DNA of 38,660 bases from a virus. The stretch lies in the IMG/VR virus record IMGVR_UViG_3300042556_000604, positions 1 through 38,660 of that record. One strand, 5' to 3'. The notes beneath the pieces are model-generated. The model was given only the letters and a program-made list of their open reading frames with translations, ran no database searches and was not told where the DNA came from. Below, piece by piece: positions 16,835-25,712 of the stretch. Each line of letters begins with the position of its first letter. Position 1 is the stretch's first letter. The position numbers and the translations under genes are program-made.

Positions 16835-18523
16835 TCAGGGTGCCGATGTTTCATCCGACCAAATCGTTCCATTGAATGCGACAACTAGGTTTTGATTGCC
16901 TCCATAAGCACTACCAAGAGTCATACTGTAAATAACATAACCATGAGCCACGCCTGATACATCATCAGCCTGAGCCAATGATATTTGATTAAACGAGTCG
17001 TTTTCTTGAACAGAATTTCCAAATAGAGTTTCATTACCAGCGTCTATATTCACCACTCCTTTGATAGACTGGTTTTTATCATTTAGGGTTAGACCTCGTG
17101 GAAGGGCTATGACAAATGTTGAGTATTGCGTTCCTGATGCCATATTAAAGGTTGATCCAGCAACCCCCGCTGCAATCGCGGTACCAGAAGTTGGTCCCAA
17201 GAACGAATTTGGAAGACTTCTTACAGCGGCAGAGGTGGTTGGAACGCTTGCTGTTGGTCCATAGAAAATTCTCTTTCGGAACGACACATATGTGTTTGTT
17301 CCGTCTGCAAGCATCTGTATACCGTTTCCAGTGTTTGCAGTCAGACCTTCTTTTGCGAAGAATCGGAACATCATTGAGGTAAGACCAGCAGCAGGATTTA
17401 CGGGATTGTTCACCGTAAATGTTGTTCCTGTTGATCCCACATTTGGAGTAACCAAAACAAAGTTTACTCCGTTTTCAGTATGAGTAGTGCTGTACCAGTT
17501 TGTGCCGTTGTTTGGCGAGTACTGCATTCCCACTTCTGCAATATTGTGGTATGTAGTACTCATGTTGGGTCCAACAGCAATGGTCACATTTACACTTGTG
17601 CCTGTGTTTCCGCGTTCTCTCCGTCTTCCAATTTCTCCTATATGGACACCCGTGAGGGTGGTTGTCCCCGTAACTCCAGTTGCACTTACTGTTGCGGTGG
17701 GATTAGCGAATGTCTGTGGCTGTATTGTGGTGTAGGTAAGTGTAAATCCAGTTGGCTGACCAGAATTGTCCTTGACTGTATATCTGTAGTGGTATGGAGT
17801 GGTTATCCACTGCGTGATGTTTGCCGTATGGGTTGCACTTGCGGTGTATCCTCCTCCATTTACGCTCGGAAACTCTGCAAATGGAGCGGATGTATCGTGG
17901 AATGGAGATCCGCTGATGGAAGTTGTTGACCACCCACCAGGATTGGCAATAGCGGCGGCAAGACTGGCGGCTTGTTGCCATTCAAGTGTTGATCCATTAG
18001 CAGTATATCCTGGAGTGAGCAAGTTATAACTAAAAGTCAATCCGAGAGAGACATTTCCCTGAACTCCATACAAAATTGTGTTTGCCTGTGTATGCGAAGT
18101 GAGATGTATTCTCATGGTAATATACTCTACCAACGCGTCCAAAATTACTTCAATTGGACTCTTTCCCGCTGATAGTATTGTTTCTCCTGTCCTAAATCTT
18201 CCAAAACTTTTATTATCACTCAGGTTTAGTGTCACATTGGATGTGAAAAGAGTGGCACCAGCAATGGCAGCAGCAAGATCGTATATGCCTTTGACGGTGC
18301 TGAGAGTTGCAGCGGCAGTAATGCCTGTGGGACCGCCCTGAATGTTCAGCAGATTTCCGTTTGTGATGCCTGCTCCGACCCATACAGAGCCGCCATCTGC
18401 ATTTCCAATGTACACTCTGTTTGCAAAAGTGCCACCAGTCTGACCCATGAAAGCAAATTCACCAAAGGTCAATCCGCTTGGGACTGTAGTGGTTGTGGTG
18501 CGCTTGATCCTAATAATTGCCAT
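16835..18523 (-). CDS. Tail fibre protein with N-terminal GLT-GE-A domain (cassette A)
   Basis: A 562-residue protein; ATG at 18523, 2 nt after the previous stop, with GGAGGAG upstream. The N-terminus MAIIRIKRTTTTTVPSGLTF, then FAFMGQ and RVYIGNADGG, is the shared fibre domain. After residue 100, FGRFRTGETILSAGKSPIEV and ILDALVEY introduce a long beta-rich region with a YHYRYTVKDNSGQ segment, ending in SDETSAP. It matches the layout of the 450-residue protein at 5615-6967, although the central region is longer. Structural protein by family resemblance and context. Confidence 0.75.
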   Translation of the reverse strand: MAIIRIKRTTTTTVPSGLTFGEFAFMGQTGGTFANRVYIGNADGGSVWVGAGITNGNLLNIQGGPTGITAAATLSTVKGIYDLAAAIAGATLFTSNVTLNLSDNKSFGRFRTGETILSAGKSPIEVILDALVEYITMRIHLTSHTQANTILYGVQGNVSLGLTFSYNLLTPGYTANGSTLEWQQAASLAAAIANPGGWSTTSISGSPFHDTSAPFAEFPSVNGGGYTASATHTANITQWITTPYHYRYTVKDNSGQPTGFTLTYTTIQPQTFANPTATVSATGVTGTTTLTGVHIGEIGRRRERGNTGTSVNVTIAVGPNMSTTYHNIAEVGMQYSPNNGTNWYSTTHTENGVNFVLVTPNVGSTGTTFTVNNPVNPAAGLTSMMFRFFAKEGLTANTGNGIQMLADGTNTYVSFRKRIFYGPTASVPTTSAAVRSLPNSFLGPTSGTAIAAGVAGSTFNMASGTQYSTFVIALPRGLTLNDKNQSIKGVVNIDAGNETLFGNSVQENDSFNQISLAQADDVSGVAHGYVIYSMTLGSAYGGNQNLVVAFNGTIWSDETSAP

Positions 18524-18525
18524 TT

Positions 18526-18975
18526 TTAGAACTCTCCTCCGTCAAGGGATACATCCGTTATTGGTTCCACAGTACCGTCTAGTGTGAATCCACTGAAGCC
18601 TGTCTTGGAAACAATCACACCATCCACGAGCAGTTTTCCTGTGATATTTATATCACCAACCACTCCCAGAGTGCTTGAGAGAGTCACCCCCGAAGGGCTT
18701 CCGCTAAAGGTGTTTCCATTAACATTGAAATATTGAGCAGTGAGGGTGTCTGTTACAGTCACATTGTCGGGCAACCCTATGGTGTAGGTGTTGCCGCTGG
18801 CTGTGATCTCTATTTCATTTTCCGTTCCAACCAGTGCAGCACCACCCGATGCACCGCTTGCACCTATTACAGTAAAGGTGTACGACTCCCACCCCTCGCC
18901 GTTCCACCGCCAGGTCTTGCCGTAGGCAGTGTAGAGTTGATTGGAAACCGGTGAGTTGGGAAAGTTCAGGGGCAT
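18526..18975 (-). CDS. Small virion-type protein (149 residues)
   Basis: ATG at 18975 overlaps the upstream stop by one base (TAATG). The start MPLNFPNSPVSNQLYTAYGK with TWRWNGEGW is a motif I associate with marine phage structural proteins (LNFP-x-x-P, GQ-Y, W-WNG-GW). A short beta-repeat part follows, and the end reads DVSLDGGEF, close to the IDGG-[YW] ends of two fibre proteins nearby. Probably a fibre-associated or baseplate-linked protein. No enzymatic motif seen. Confidence 0.65.
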   Translation of the reverse strand: MPLNFPNSPVSNQLYTAYGKTWRWNGEGWESYTFTVIGASGASGGAALVGTENEIEITASGNTYTIGLPDNVTVTDTLTAQYFNVNGNTFSGSPSGVTLSSTLGVVGDINITGKLLVDGVIVSKTGFSGFTLDGTVEPITDVSLDGGEF

Positions 18976-20216
18976 TACAGTAGTTCAAACCATCCCAATT
19001 CACCCAAGAACGATGTTCCGTCCGTATACGGGGACACCACAAGGGTCACGGTATCGGATGTGCCGCCAATGGTGTGTCCCAACTGGTACGAAAACTCACG
19101 CGCACCATCCGATCCGCCCAACTCCATTATCGCATTAGAATCAAAATATCCTGACCGTATAGAAGTTCCGCCGGACACGGATATGGCTCCCCCTGACGGA
19201 TACGCATACTCCACCGCGCTGTTCGCGCTGTGTGCAGTCCACCCTGCGTTGGTGAGGGTGGCATTGGAGAACAGTTCCCACCGAACCACACGGGGCTGAT
19301 TTGCATTGAGAGGAATAATTGCAGCAGAAATGTTTGCAGGAATCACGATGGAGTCCAATCGGTCACTCCTCAGCCGTATGGACGCAACATGGTAATACTG
19401 CCCTGCGGTGGCAAGATTGACTGGAGCAAGAGTGGTTCCCACATGGAACAGGGGAGATATGGGTTCAAATCCACCCTCTGATATCACGGACGAGCATATG
19501 GTCTTCAGAGTGCTGCCACTGCCAGCGGTGTTGCCGTTGAATATCTCTGCCCGTATGGGAAGACACGCGGTAGTCATGTACGGGGTGCTGTACAGGTTGT
19601 CATTGTGGAAGGTGTGTGCAATCACTGGCTTGCCGTCGTGGAAGAATCCGCAACGAACATCACCCACACCAAGCCACTCCACATCCATCCAGAAAATGTT
19701 GCCCTTTGTTGGGTCAAGGGTTATTCCTGAAGCCCCGCTGCCGTCTAGTTTGTCTCCGTTCCACTGACCCTGATACACGCGCCGCTCTGCGGAAGAACCA
19801 GTGACGCTTGAGCGCAGCACGAACGCAAGACTTACTCCCATCAGCCCTGCCTGCTCAAAATATATTCCGTTGTCTTGGTTGTAGAAGCCCACGCGCTGTG
19901 TAAGATTGGCTTTTCCAGGATTCATAACAAAGGTGTTCAGCACCAACAGGGACTTGCCTGGCTGATACGCAAAAATTCGTTTGGTCTGACGAATCACGGA
20001 CGCTCCTGCCGTGGTGCCGATCACCATGTCTACGGAACTCTGATTTGACAGATAGGATGTGGTTCCGCCGTTCACCACAGCAGTATCAAACTTTCCGTTG
20101 TCCTTGTATCGGTGCTGCGAATCAAACAGGGTGAACGGCGTGGCTACCTTCAGGCGGTTGAATGCGTCAATCGCACCGTCTTCAAAGCCAACCTTGTTGT
20201 TGAACAAGTAACTCAT
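18975..20216 (-). CDS. Virion structural protein of the DAF-x-RLK family
   Basis: A 413-residue protein. ATG at 20216 overlaps the stop of the collagen-like gene (ATGA); a GTG four codons earlier is less likely. The segment DAFNRLKVATPFTLFDSQHR near the N-terminus and AYQPGKSLLVLNTFVMNPGK are hallmarks of a family that I recall as common in T4-like marine phages, with no biochemical role known to me. The rest is beta-rich with a jelly-roll-like feel (GNIFWMDVEWLGVGDVRCGF). It is likely a virion protein because it sits between two fibre genes and is coupled to them. Confidence 0.7.
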   Translation of the reverse strand: MSYLFNNKVGFEDGAIDAFNRLKVATPFTLFDSQHRYKDNGKFDTAVVNGGTTSYLSNQSSVDMVIGTTAGASVIRQTKRIFAYQPGKSLLVLNTFVMNPGKANLTQRVGFYNQDNGIYFEQAGLMGVSLAFVLRSSVTGSSAERRVYQGQWNGDKLDGSGASGITLDPTKGNIFWMDVEWLGVGDVRCGFFHDGKPVIAHTFHNDNLYSTPYMTTACLPIRAEIFNGNTAGSGSTLKTICSSVISEGGFEPISPLFHVGTTLAPVNLATAGQYYHVASIRLRSDRLDSIVIPANISAAIIPLNANQPRVVRWELFSNATLTNAGWTAHSANSAVEYAYPSGGAISVSGGTSIRSGYFDSNAIMELGGSDGAREFSYQLGHTIGGTSDTVTLVVSPYTDGTSFLGELGWFELL

Positions 20217-21988
20217 ACGATTCTCCACCCGTTTCTGTATATGAAGTGTAGAGCAGCACTATTTATGTTGATTACCGCAGACGATTTGTTGTCTATGAGT
20301 TCACCATCCGCTCCCACGATGGTTATTCTCTTGTTCCAGTTTCCGCTATGTCCTGCTTCATCCTTCACGATGATTTCGCGTCCTGTTTCTGGCTCGGAAG
20401 GCATCACCACCGTGGTTGGACCGTTGTAACTGATTCCAATATAGTAGTCCAACTGCGTGGCAGAATAAGTCTCGCCCGTGTACCCAACCACCGTATTGAT
20501 GGTTGGGCTGATGATGCTCGGAACACTGGGCTGAACCCACTGCTGCGAGTTTCCGTCATCAATGTAAATATACTCTTGACCATTTTCCGAGTCCATCCAC
20601 CGCGAACCAACGGTGACTCCTGCCACCGGAGGAGTTGTCTGATAGAAGAAGTTTGTTCCTCCATCTGCTGTTGCAGTGGATGATATGGTCACCGCACCAG
20701 TGGAACCGGATATGGTTATGTTTGATCCTGCGATGAGTTGGCTTACACCAGTGACATCACCAGTTGAACCGTTGAATGTTTTTACATAGTCTCCGCTTAT
20801 TCCACCAGATGCAGCACCGTTTATATTAACGGTGACCTTTCCTCCCACCTTGGTGTGAGTTACAGTAACTCCTGTGCCAGTAAAGTCAAGAACACGAACA
20901 TCAGGAGTTACTTTTGTTCCGTTCACATATACAGCCACCTTGCCACCACCGCCAGTGGATGCAAGCCATCCCATGTCTGCTGCGGAAACAGACTTTCCAC
21001 CAATTATTCGTTTGAGGATTTTTTCTAGTCTCTGCTCGTCAATCTTGATTGACTTCTCGTCTTTGTCGTAGACAAGAGGAAACTCTGCACTTATTACGCC
21101 AGATTCTCCTGTGTCGCCACGATCACCCCTTTCGCCTTTTGATCCCTTCGGACCACGCTTGCCAGCAGCACCCGGCTTGCCGTCACTACCGCGCTCACCT
21201 CTTTCACCACGCGGACCAACAGGACCAATAGGACCAGCAGGACCGACTGCGCCAGCAACACCATTCTGTCCTTTGTCTCCCTTGTCGCCCTTTTCGCCGC
21301 GCTGTCCCCGTTCTCCCCGTTCTCCCTTTTCACCACGATCACCCTTCTGTCCCTTTTCACCCCGCTCACCCCTTTCACCTCGCGGACCAATTTCTCCACG
21401 ATCACCCTTATCGCCCTTTTCTCCTGTTGATCCGCGCTCTCCCTGCGGACCAGTGGCTCCAATAGCACCAGCAGGACCAGTGGCACCCATCGGTCCCGCA
21501 TCGCCTTTCGGTCCACGATCACCCTGCACTCCTTGGAAGCCACGGGTTCCGCGTTCCCCCCGCTCTCCCCGTTCACCCTTGACCACAGGGGACGGCAGTG
21601 CCTGAACCTGCTCGTTTAATCGCTCAACTTGCTTCTGTAGAACGGATTCTTCGGGTGGGGCAGTCTCTTCCGCCTCCTCCAACACCATCTCAAATGGAGT
21701 TTCCACATATTCAAATATGGAATCAATCTGTTTGTCGCCTGCCTCTATCTTCAGAGGCAGACCACGGGGATCGGTGAAGAAGGCTTCACCCACTCCACCC
21801 AATTTCAATATATTAGGATCATGGCAGTCTGCTTCATCCAAAAGCATGAATTGATCGCCCACAGAGTACGCGGAACCACGGATTTCGCGCACTAAACGAA
21901 ACAGCGAACCCGACACGAACTGACCAGTTGAAATGGCGGCAGTTCGGCGTGGCTCTGTGGGCTTGGATGACTTGCGAGGTCTATTCAT
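20213..21988 (-). CDS. Collagen-like fibre protein
   Basis: A 591-residue protein; ATG at 21988 without a Shine-Dalgarno, just after a CTAAATACT motif. Residues 1-137 form a non-repetitive head ending in a short coiled coil (QKQVERLNEQVQALPSP). Residues 138-297 are about 53 Gly-X-Y triplets, highly charged (GERGERGERG, GEKGDKGDKG), expected to form a collagen-like triple helix. The C-terminal part has SFNGSTGDVTG, then SRWMDSENGQEYIYIDDG, a motif common in phage fibres, and a beta-rich end. Collagen-like shafts in phage fibres are an established theme. The head presumably anchors it to the virion. Confidence 0.8.
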   Translation of the reverse strand: MNRPRKSSKPTEPRRTAAISTGQFVSGSLFRLVREIRGSAYSVGDQFMLLDEADCHDPNILKLGGVGEAFFTDPRGLPLKIEAGDKQIDSIFEYVETPFEMVLEEAEETAPPEESVLQKQVERLNEQVQALPSPVVKGERGERGERGTRGFQGVQGDRGPKGDAGPMGATGPAGAIGATGPQGERGSTGEKGDKGDRGEIGPRGERGERGEKGQKGDRGEKGERGERGQRGEKGDKGDKGQNGVAGAVGPAGPIGPVGPRGERGERGSDGKPGAAGKRGPKGSKGERGDRGDTGESGVISAEFPLVYDKDEKSIKIDEQRLEKILKRIIGGKSVSAADMGWLASTGGGGKVAVYVNGTKVTPDVRVLDFTGTGVTVTHTKVGGKVTVNINGAASGGISGDYVKTFNGSTGDVTGVSQLIAGSNITISGSTGAVTISSTATADGGTNFFYQTTPPVAGVTVGSRWMDSENGQEYIYIDDGNSQQWVQPSVPSIISPTINTVVGYTGETYSATQLDYYIGISYNGPTTVVMPSEPETGREIIVKDEAGHSGNWNKRITIVGADGELIDNKSSAVININSAALHFIYRNGWRIV

Positions 21989-21992
21989 CGCA

Positions 21993-22001
21993 AGTATTTA
22001 G
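21993..22001 (-). promoter_or_regulatory. Late-promoter-like motif CTAAATACT at the replication/fibre boundary
   Basis: It lies between the thyX stop and the collagen-like fibre start, only 4 nt before the ATG. If used like the T4 late element, transcription would start at or next to the A of the ATG, giving a leaderless message; no ribosome site is present. It marks the switch from metabolism genes to virion genes. Confidence 0.5.
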
Positions 22002-22006
22002 GCGCG

Positions 22007-22723
22007 TCAGACAGGCTCTTTGCCCGTCAAAGCCGCCCAAGAATGGGGGAAAAGAGGCTGAATTATTGTGTGTATTCCCTCTGCATACTGGCGGCACTCC
22101 CATTGGGCGTGTGGATCGCTCCGCTGCGAGAACACCCGTGCATACGCTGAAAGCGAACCCGTCCACCACCACTCCGTATATGTTCCCTGCGGCAGGACAG
22201 CCCGTGCCTGCTCTGGAGCCACGCCCCGCTTCAGGAGTTCGTCGTATGTGAGCAATGCCTCTTTCACAGTCATTTCATAGTGACGGTTCACCGTGTTGTA
22301 GTCTTCGTCTATGGGCATGAAGTCTTCCGACCCCTGCTTTGCACCATTGATGGGCTTGCCTCTCCACCGTGGCATATACACAGTTGGGGGATCGCTCACA
22401 TAACGGCGGCTCACCTCGTTCTCCGTGAATCCCACCTTGTGCTTGAACAGTTGAGTCCGCACAAAGATGGGAGCCTTGATCCGCAGGGTGATCTGTGGAT
22501 GTGCGAACGGAGTCCAGTGCTTATGTGTAGCGAGATACTTGATGAGTTTGCGATCCCGATCAGACAGTTTCTGCTTTCGGTAGCCTGTCCAATTAGGTTC
22601 ACTGTCCCAATCGCTCTCCTTGTTGAATGAAACTCGGGCAGCGTTCACCACCGTAAGATCGTTGCCTAGATGGTCAACATACTCAACGAATCCACTATCA
22701 AGCACTAGAACATTTTTTGTCAT
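22007..22723 (-). CDS. thyX: Flavin-dependent thymidylate synthase
   Basis: A 238-residue protein, the usual ThyX length. It makes dTMP from dUMP with methylenetetrahydrofolate, FAD and NADPH. The signature lies at residues 94-108 (KHKVGFTENEVSRRY), a variant of RHR-x(4)-NE-x-S-x-R with Lys for the two Arg and one extra residue before Asn-Glu; I recall similar KHQ-type forms from other phages. The preceding HKHWTPFAHPQITL segment and the C-terminal HAQWECRQYA (substrate-binding region) are as in the family. ATG at 22723 overlaps the previous stop. With dUTPase and the DUF1599-like gene it forms a thymidine nucleotide supply set. Confidence 0.93.
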   Translation of the reverse strand: MTKNVLVLDSGFVEYVDHLGNDLTVVNAARVSFNKESDWDSEPNWTGYRKQKLSDRDRKLIKYLATHKHWTPFAHPQITLRIKAPIFVRTQLFKHKVGFTENEVSRRYVSDPPTVYMPRWRGKPINGAKQGSEDFMPIDEDYNTVNRHYEMTVKEALLTYDELLKRGVAPEQARAVLPQGTYTEWWWTGSLSAYARVFSQRSDPHAQWECRQYAEGIHTIIQPLFPHSWAALTGKEPV

Positions 22724-22950
22724 GGCTGATTTTCCTTCTCTAGTTCACTGATCCTTGCACGCAGAGTCTTTATCTCCTCCGCAGAGGCTATAAGCGTTTC
22801 CTGTATTTCCTTCCAAAAAGAAAACATCTGAGACATGGACGCAGCCTGAGTGCGTTCAACGATGTCCATGTTTGTGATTCTGTTGTGAAGCAACCTTCCG
22901 TTTTCGGTGTTGCAAAATTCATTTATTGGGTTCAATTCATAATGACTCAT
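22720..22950 (-). CDS. Unknown small protein (76 residues)
   Basis: ATG at 22950 overlaps the primase stop (ATGA) and has GGAGAG 4 nt upstream, so longer versions starting further upstream are unlikely. It begins MSHYELNPINEFCNTENGRL and ends in a predicted coiled coil (EEIKTLRARISELEKENQP). No family recognised. It is coupled on both sides, between primase and thyX. Confidence 0.65.
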   Translation of the reverse strand: MSHYELNPINEFCNTENGRLLHNRITNMDIVERTQAASMSQMFSFWKEIQETLIASAEEIKTLRARISELEKENQP

Positions 22951-23936
22951 CGCACTCTCCATTGTGAAAATCGTGCCAGTGCAGTCAATCCGCTGCACGA
23001 ACACTCGTCAATGATACGCTGAACTTCCTGCGGGGATCGTCCCGCAAGCACCATGTCGTTGATGTCCTTCTCGCCTATGCTGTCGCTCCACACACATACG
23101 GAATATCCACCTCGTATGGCTTCTTCGATTTTCTTGGTGATTTCTGAATTGCGTGGCTCATTATCATAAACAATAACGCAATCACGGAACAACTTGACAG
23201 CAGAAGCCAGTTCGCAGCCAGCGAGAGCAACGCTATTATCAAGAAATACAGAATCAAGTGGACCCTCAACAACATAAACCCTCTTGGAATAATCCAACCG
23301 ATCCTCTCCGTAAATGGCTCTGCCGTCCTTGCTGAACTTTACGGTGATGTATCGGATTGAGTTCTTGGAGCCGCTTATGCTGCGTCCTTGCGCTGCAACG
23401 AGTTCTCCTGCCTTGTTCACGAATGGGATGACGATACGCTCGTCATTCGGGATGGTGGTGTATGTAGGGTCAATGGCACGAACCCAGTCACCAAACGCAT
23501 TTGAAAAATAGAACCTGTCCAATTCTTTAATTCCTCTGCCTTCCAAATACAGCCGTGCTGCGTGATCTGGTGGCAGAGTGTCGCACCGAGGAAGTTTGAT
23601 ATTTGCATTTGGCAGGAGTTTGGGTTCTTCGGGCTTTACATAATTGCTCTTCCCGTTCTCACCGTTTCTCCACCGCTCAAGTGCATACTCTTGAGCCATT
23701 GCAGGAGCAACAATCTCAAGAAATCTGTAGACCGAGTGCCCTGCTCCGCAGTTGTGGCACTTGAAAAAGTAGTCGTTCTTCTTTGGAAAGAAAAACCCAC
23801 GCGCCTTGCTCTTGTTCTTCCGCGAGTCTCCGCAGATAGGGCAACGGCAGTTTGCAAGGTTCGGACCCTTCCACTTGAATCGCTCAAGTTGAGCCGACAC
23901 CATGTTGATGTATTTCTTGTCAATATACGCAGACAT
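22947..23936 (-). CDS. 61: DNA primase, gp61-like
   Basis: A 329-residue protein. The N-terminus resembles gp61 of marine T4-like phages (YINMVSAQLERFKWKGPNL). A zinc-binding domain has Cys pairs at 32/35 (CPIC) and 60/63 (CHNC). A Toprim-type core follows with VYVVEGPLDSVFL (metal-binding Glu) and VIVYDNE. It primes lagging-strand synthesis together with the helicase encoded just upstream. Start ATG at 23936 shares one base with the helicase stop (TAATG). Confidence 0.88.
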   Translation of the reverse strand: MSAYIDKKYINMVSAQLERFKWKGPNLANCRCPICGDSRKNKSKARGFFFPKKNDYFFKCHNCGAGHSVYRFLEIVAPAMAQEYALERWRNGENGKSNYVKPEEPKLLPNANIKLPRCDTLPPDHAARLYLEGRGIKELDRFYFSNAFGDWVRAIDPTYTTIPNDERIVIPFVNKAGELVAAQGRSISGSKNSIRYITVKFSKDGRAIYGEDRLDYSKRVYVVEGPLDSVFLDNSVALAGCELASAVKLFRDCVIVYDNEPRNSEITKKIEEAIRGGYSVCVWSDSIGEKDINDMVLAGRSPQEVQRIIDECSCSGLTALARFSQWRVR

Positions 23937-25351
23937 TATATCGTCCAGTCGCTTGTGTCTCGCTTGTCGCCAAACTTTGCCTTGAAGTCCTTTGCACCGA
24001 ACCCTGCTCCGTATCCGTCGTTCTCACCCTTCTCAATGTTGGAGTCCATGAGGTCTTCGGATAGTTCGCTGTCAATATCATAGAACTTCATCTTGGCATA
24101 GTTCAAGCCCACGATGAATTTCTTGTTTGCAGTCTTGCCGTTGTAGCGATTCTTCAACTGCTTCACCATGATCTGCCCTGCCTTTTCCAACTCGTCCGTT
24201 GTGATGAGGGCAATCATCAGGTCAGCGGTGTGGGGCAAGCCAAACGATTCTGAAGTATCCGTGAGGTCAACATCGGTGGACGAGAAGCCTGCTCGGTTTA
24301 CCTGTGTGGCACTCACGATGGGCACATCCCGTTCCATTGCCAACCCACGCAACTCCTCTGCAATAGCCTTGATGTATCCGTATGAATTGATGTTGTTGCC
24401 GTGCTTGAACCGTGCAGACGAGCAGATATTGATATAGTCCACGAAAATAATGTCAGGCGTGAACTGCTTCTTTAGCCGCAACTCGTCCAACAGGACACGG
24501 AAGTGGTTCACATTCGCAAACGAAGTGGGATACTCCTTTACGATGAGTTTTCCGCTTACTCCCCGTGTGCTACCAAGCAGCCGCTTCTCATACATTTCAA
24601 GCGGCAGGTCTTGCAGTTCATCCATCGTGATGTCCATGATGTTTGCATCAATTCGCTCTGCAATCCGTTCCTCTGCCATTTCAAGAGTGATATACAGCAC
24701 ATTCTTGTTCTGCATGAGGCAAGCAGCCGCGTGATGGCACATGAACAGGGACTTGCCCACACCTGTGCCTGCCATGATGATGTTCAGAGTCTTGGGCGAG
24801 ATTCCGCCCTTTGTGATGACATTGAACATCTCAAGATCAAACGGAATCTTCTTCTCCACCCTGTGGTAGAACTCATGCCGCTTCTCGTAGTCCTCAAGGA
24901 AATCGTGTCCCACATTGGTGTCAAACGAAACCGCAAGTGCCTTGGACAGGATTTCAGGCAGGGCATGGGGCGTGAGGTTCTTGTCCTTGCCGTCAATAAT
25001 CTGAATGGACTGCAAGATGGCATTGTAGATCGCTTTGTCCTTGCAGAACTTTTCCGTGGTGTCTGTGAGCCACGCGGTGTCCTGCTGCGGACTCTTGCCC
25101 ATGTCCACTACAAGAGTCTTGCACTTGGAGAACTCGTCCTCCGTCAGCCCCTTGTTGTCTTCAAGTGCAATAAGCAGGGCATCCTTTGTGGGAATGCCCT
25201 TGTACTGATTGACGAAATCCCTGATGGATCGGAACACTGCACGATCCACTCGGTCAAGGAAATACTCCTCCTGCAAGAACGGAATGGTCCGCTTGCAGTA
25301 TTCGCTGTCGTTAAGCAGCCCCGCCAGTATTGTCTTTTCGGTTTGGCTCAT
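23936..25351 (-). CDS. 41: Replicative DNA helicase, DnaB/gp41-like
   Basis: A 471-residue protein. It has an N-terminal helical region, then a RecA-type ATPase core with Walker A GTGVGKS at 195-201 and Walker B IIFVD at 301-305, and later an SATQVNR motif typical of DnaB. The linker FDLEMFNVITKGGISPKTLN is as in gp41 relatives. The acidic, Gly-rich C-terminal tail ends KRDTSDWTI. It unwinds DNA ahead of the polymerase and binds primase. Its first 41 nt overlap the end of the upstream 133-residue gene, and a sigma-70-like promoter may lie inside that gene. Confidence 0.92.
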   Translation of the reverse strand: MSQTEKTILAGLLNDSEYCKRTIPFLQEEYFLDRVDRAVFRSIRDFVNQYKGIPTKDALLIALEDNKGLTEDEFSKCKTLVVDMGKSPQQDTAWLTDTTEKFCKDKAIYNAILQSIQIIDGKDKNLTPHALPEILSKALAVSFDTNVGHDFLEDYEKRHEFYHRVEKKIPFDLEMFNVITKGGISPKTLNIIMAGTGVGKSLFMCHHAAACLMQNKNVLYITLEMAEERIAERIDANIMDITMDELQDLPLEMYEKRLLGSTRGVSGKLIVKEYPTSFANVNHFRVLLDELRLKKQFTPDIIFVDYINICSSARFKHGNNINSYGYIKAIAEELRGLAMERDVPIVSATQVNRAGFSSTDVDLTDTSESFGLPHTADLMIALITTDELEKAGQIMVKQLKNRYNGKTANKKFIVGLNYAKMKFYDIDSELSEDLMDSNIEKGENDGYGAGFGAKDFKAKFGDKRDTSDWTI

Positions 25352-25712
25352 TTAGTCCAAGTTCCTCATCAAGTTCAGCCAGACGATCCATTGCTTCCTG
25401 ACGCTCTTTGTATTCGGGGGTTTCCCGCAACTGAAGAAAATACTCCAATGCACCATCTGCTGTAGGGGCATTATACATTGCTTCCGAGCGATCATCAATC
25501 TCTTTCTGCAACTTCTTGCCGTCTTCTGATGCCTTCCACGCTTCAATCGCAGGATGGTCGCAGGAACATACAAGAGCCTCATGGGAGTTTGGTCCTACGA
25601 GCATACCGTCCCACTCAAGGCACCAATGCCACCCTGCTTCAAACTCTTCAGGAGTCAACTTCTCTTCCCAATTGTCCATGAGGAAGATGTATCTCTCTCT
25701 ACTCATCTCCAT
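25311..25712 (-). CDS. Unknown acidic protein (133 residues)
   Basis: The ATG at 25712 is chosen because GGAGGAG lies 7 nt upstream; an ATG two codons later (25706) is the alternative. It overlaps the end of uvsX by 14 nt. The sequence is acidic and Trp-containing at the start (FEAGWHWCLEWDGMLVG), has a CSC motif near residue 50, and continues with a charged helix. No family recognised. Its place between the recombinase and helicase genes suggests a replication or recombination accessory role, which is only context. Confidence 0.65.
   Translation of the reverse strand: MEMSRERYIFLMDNWEEKLTPEEFEAGWHWCLEWDGMLVGPNSHEALVCSCDHPAIEAWKASEDGKKLQKEIDDRSEAMYNAPTADGALEYFLQLRETPEYKERQEAMDRLAELDEELGLNEPNRKDNTGGAA
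25470..25498 (-). promoter_or_regulatory. Possible internal sigma-70 promoter before the helicase gene
   Basis: On the minus strand TTGATG (25493-25498), 17 nt, then TATAAT (25470-25475). The -10 and spacing are ideal and the -35 matches 4 of 6. It lies within the 133-residue gene, about 110 nt upstream of the helicase ATG, so it could be chance. Confidence 0.35.

Noticed and set aside
18645-18652. Perfect TATAAATA on the minus strand
   Set aside because: Lies within the 149-residue coding region (GDINI codons), about 120 nt from the next start; no second example in a similar place, so it may be chance.
20261-20268. CATAAATA-like sequence before the 413-residue gene
   Set aside because: Inside the last codons of the collagen-like gene, and the next gene is already coupled by an ATGA overlap.
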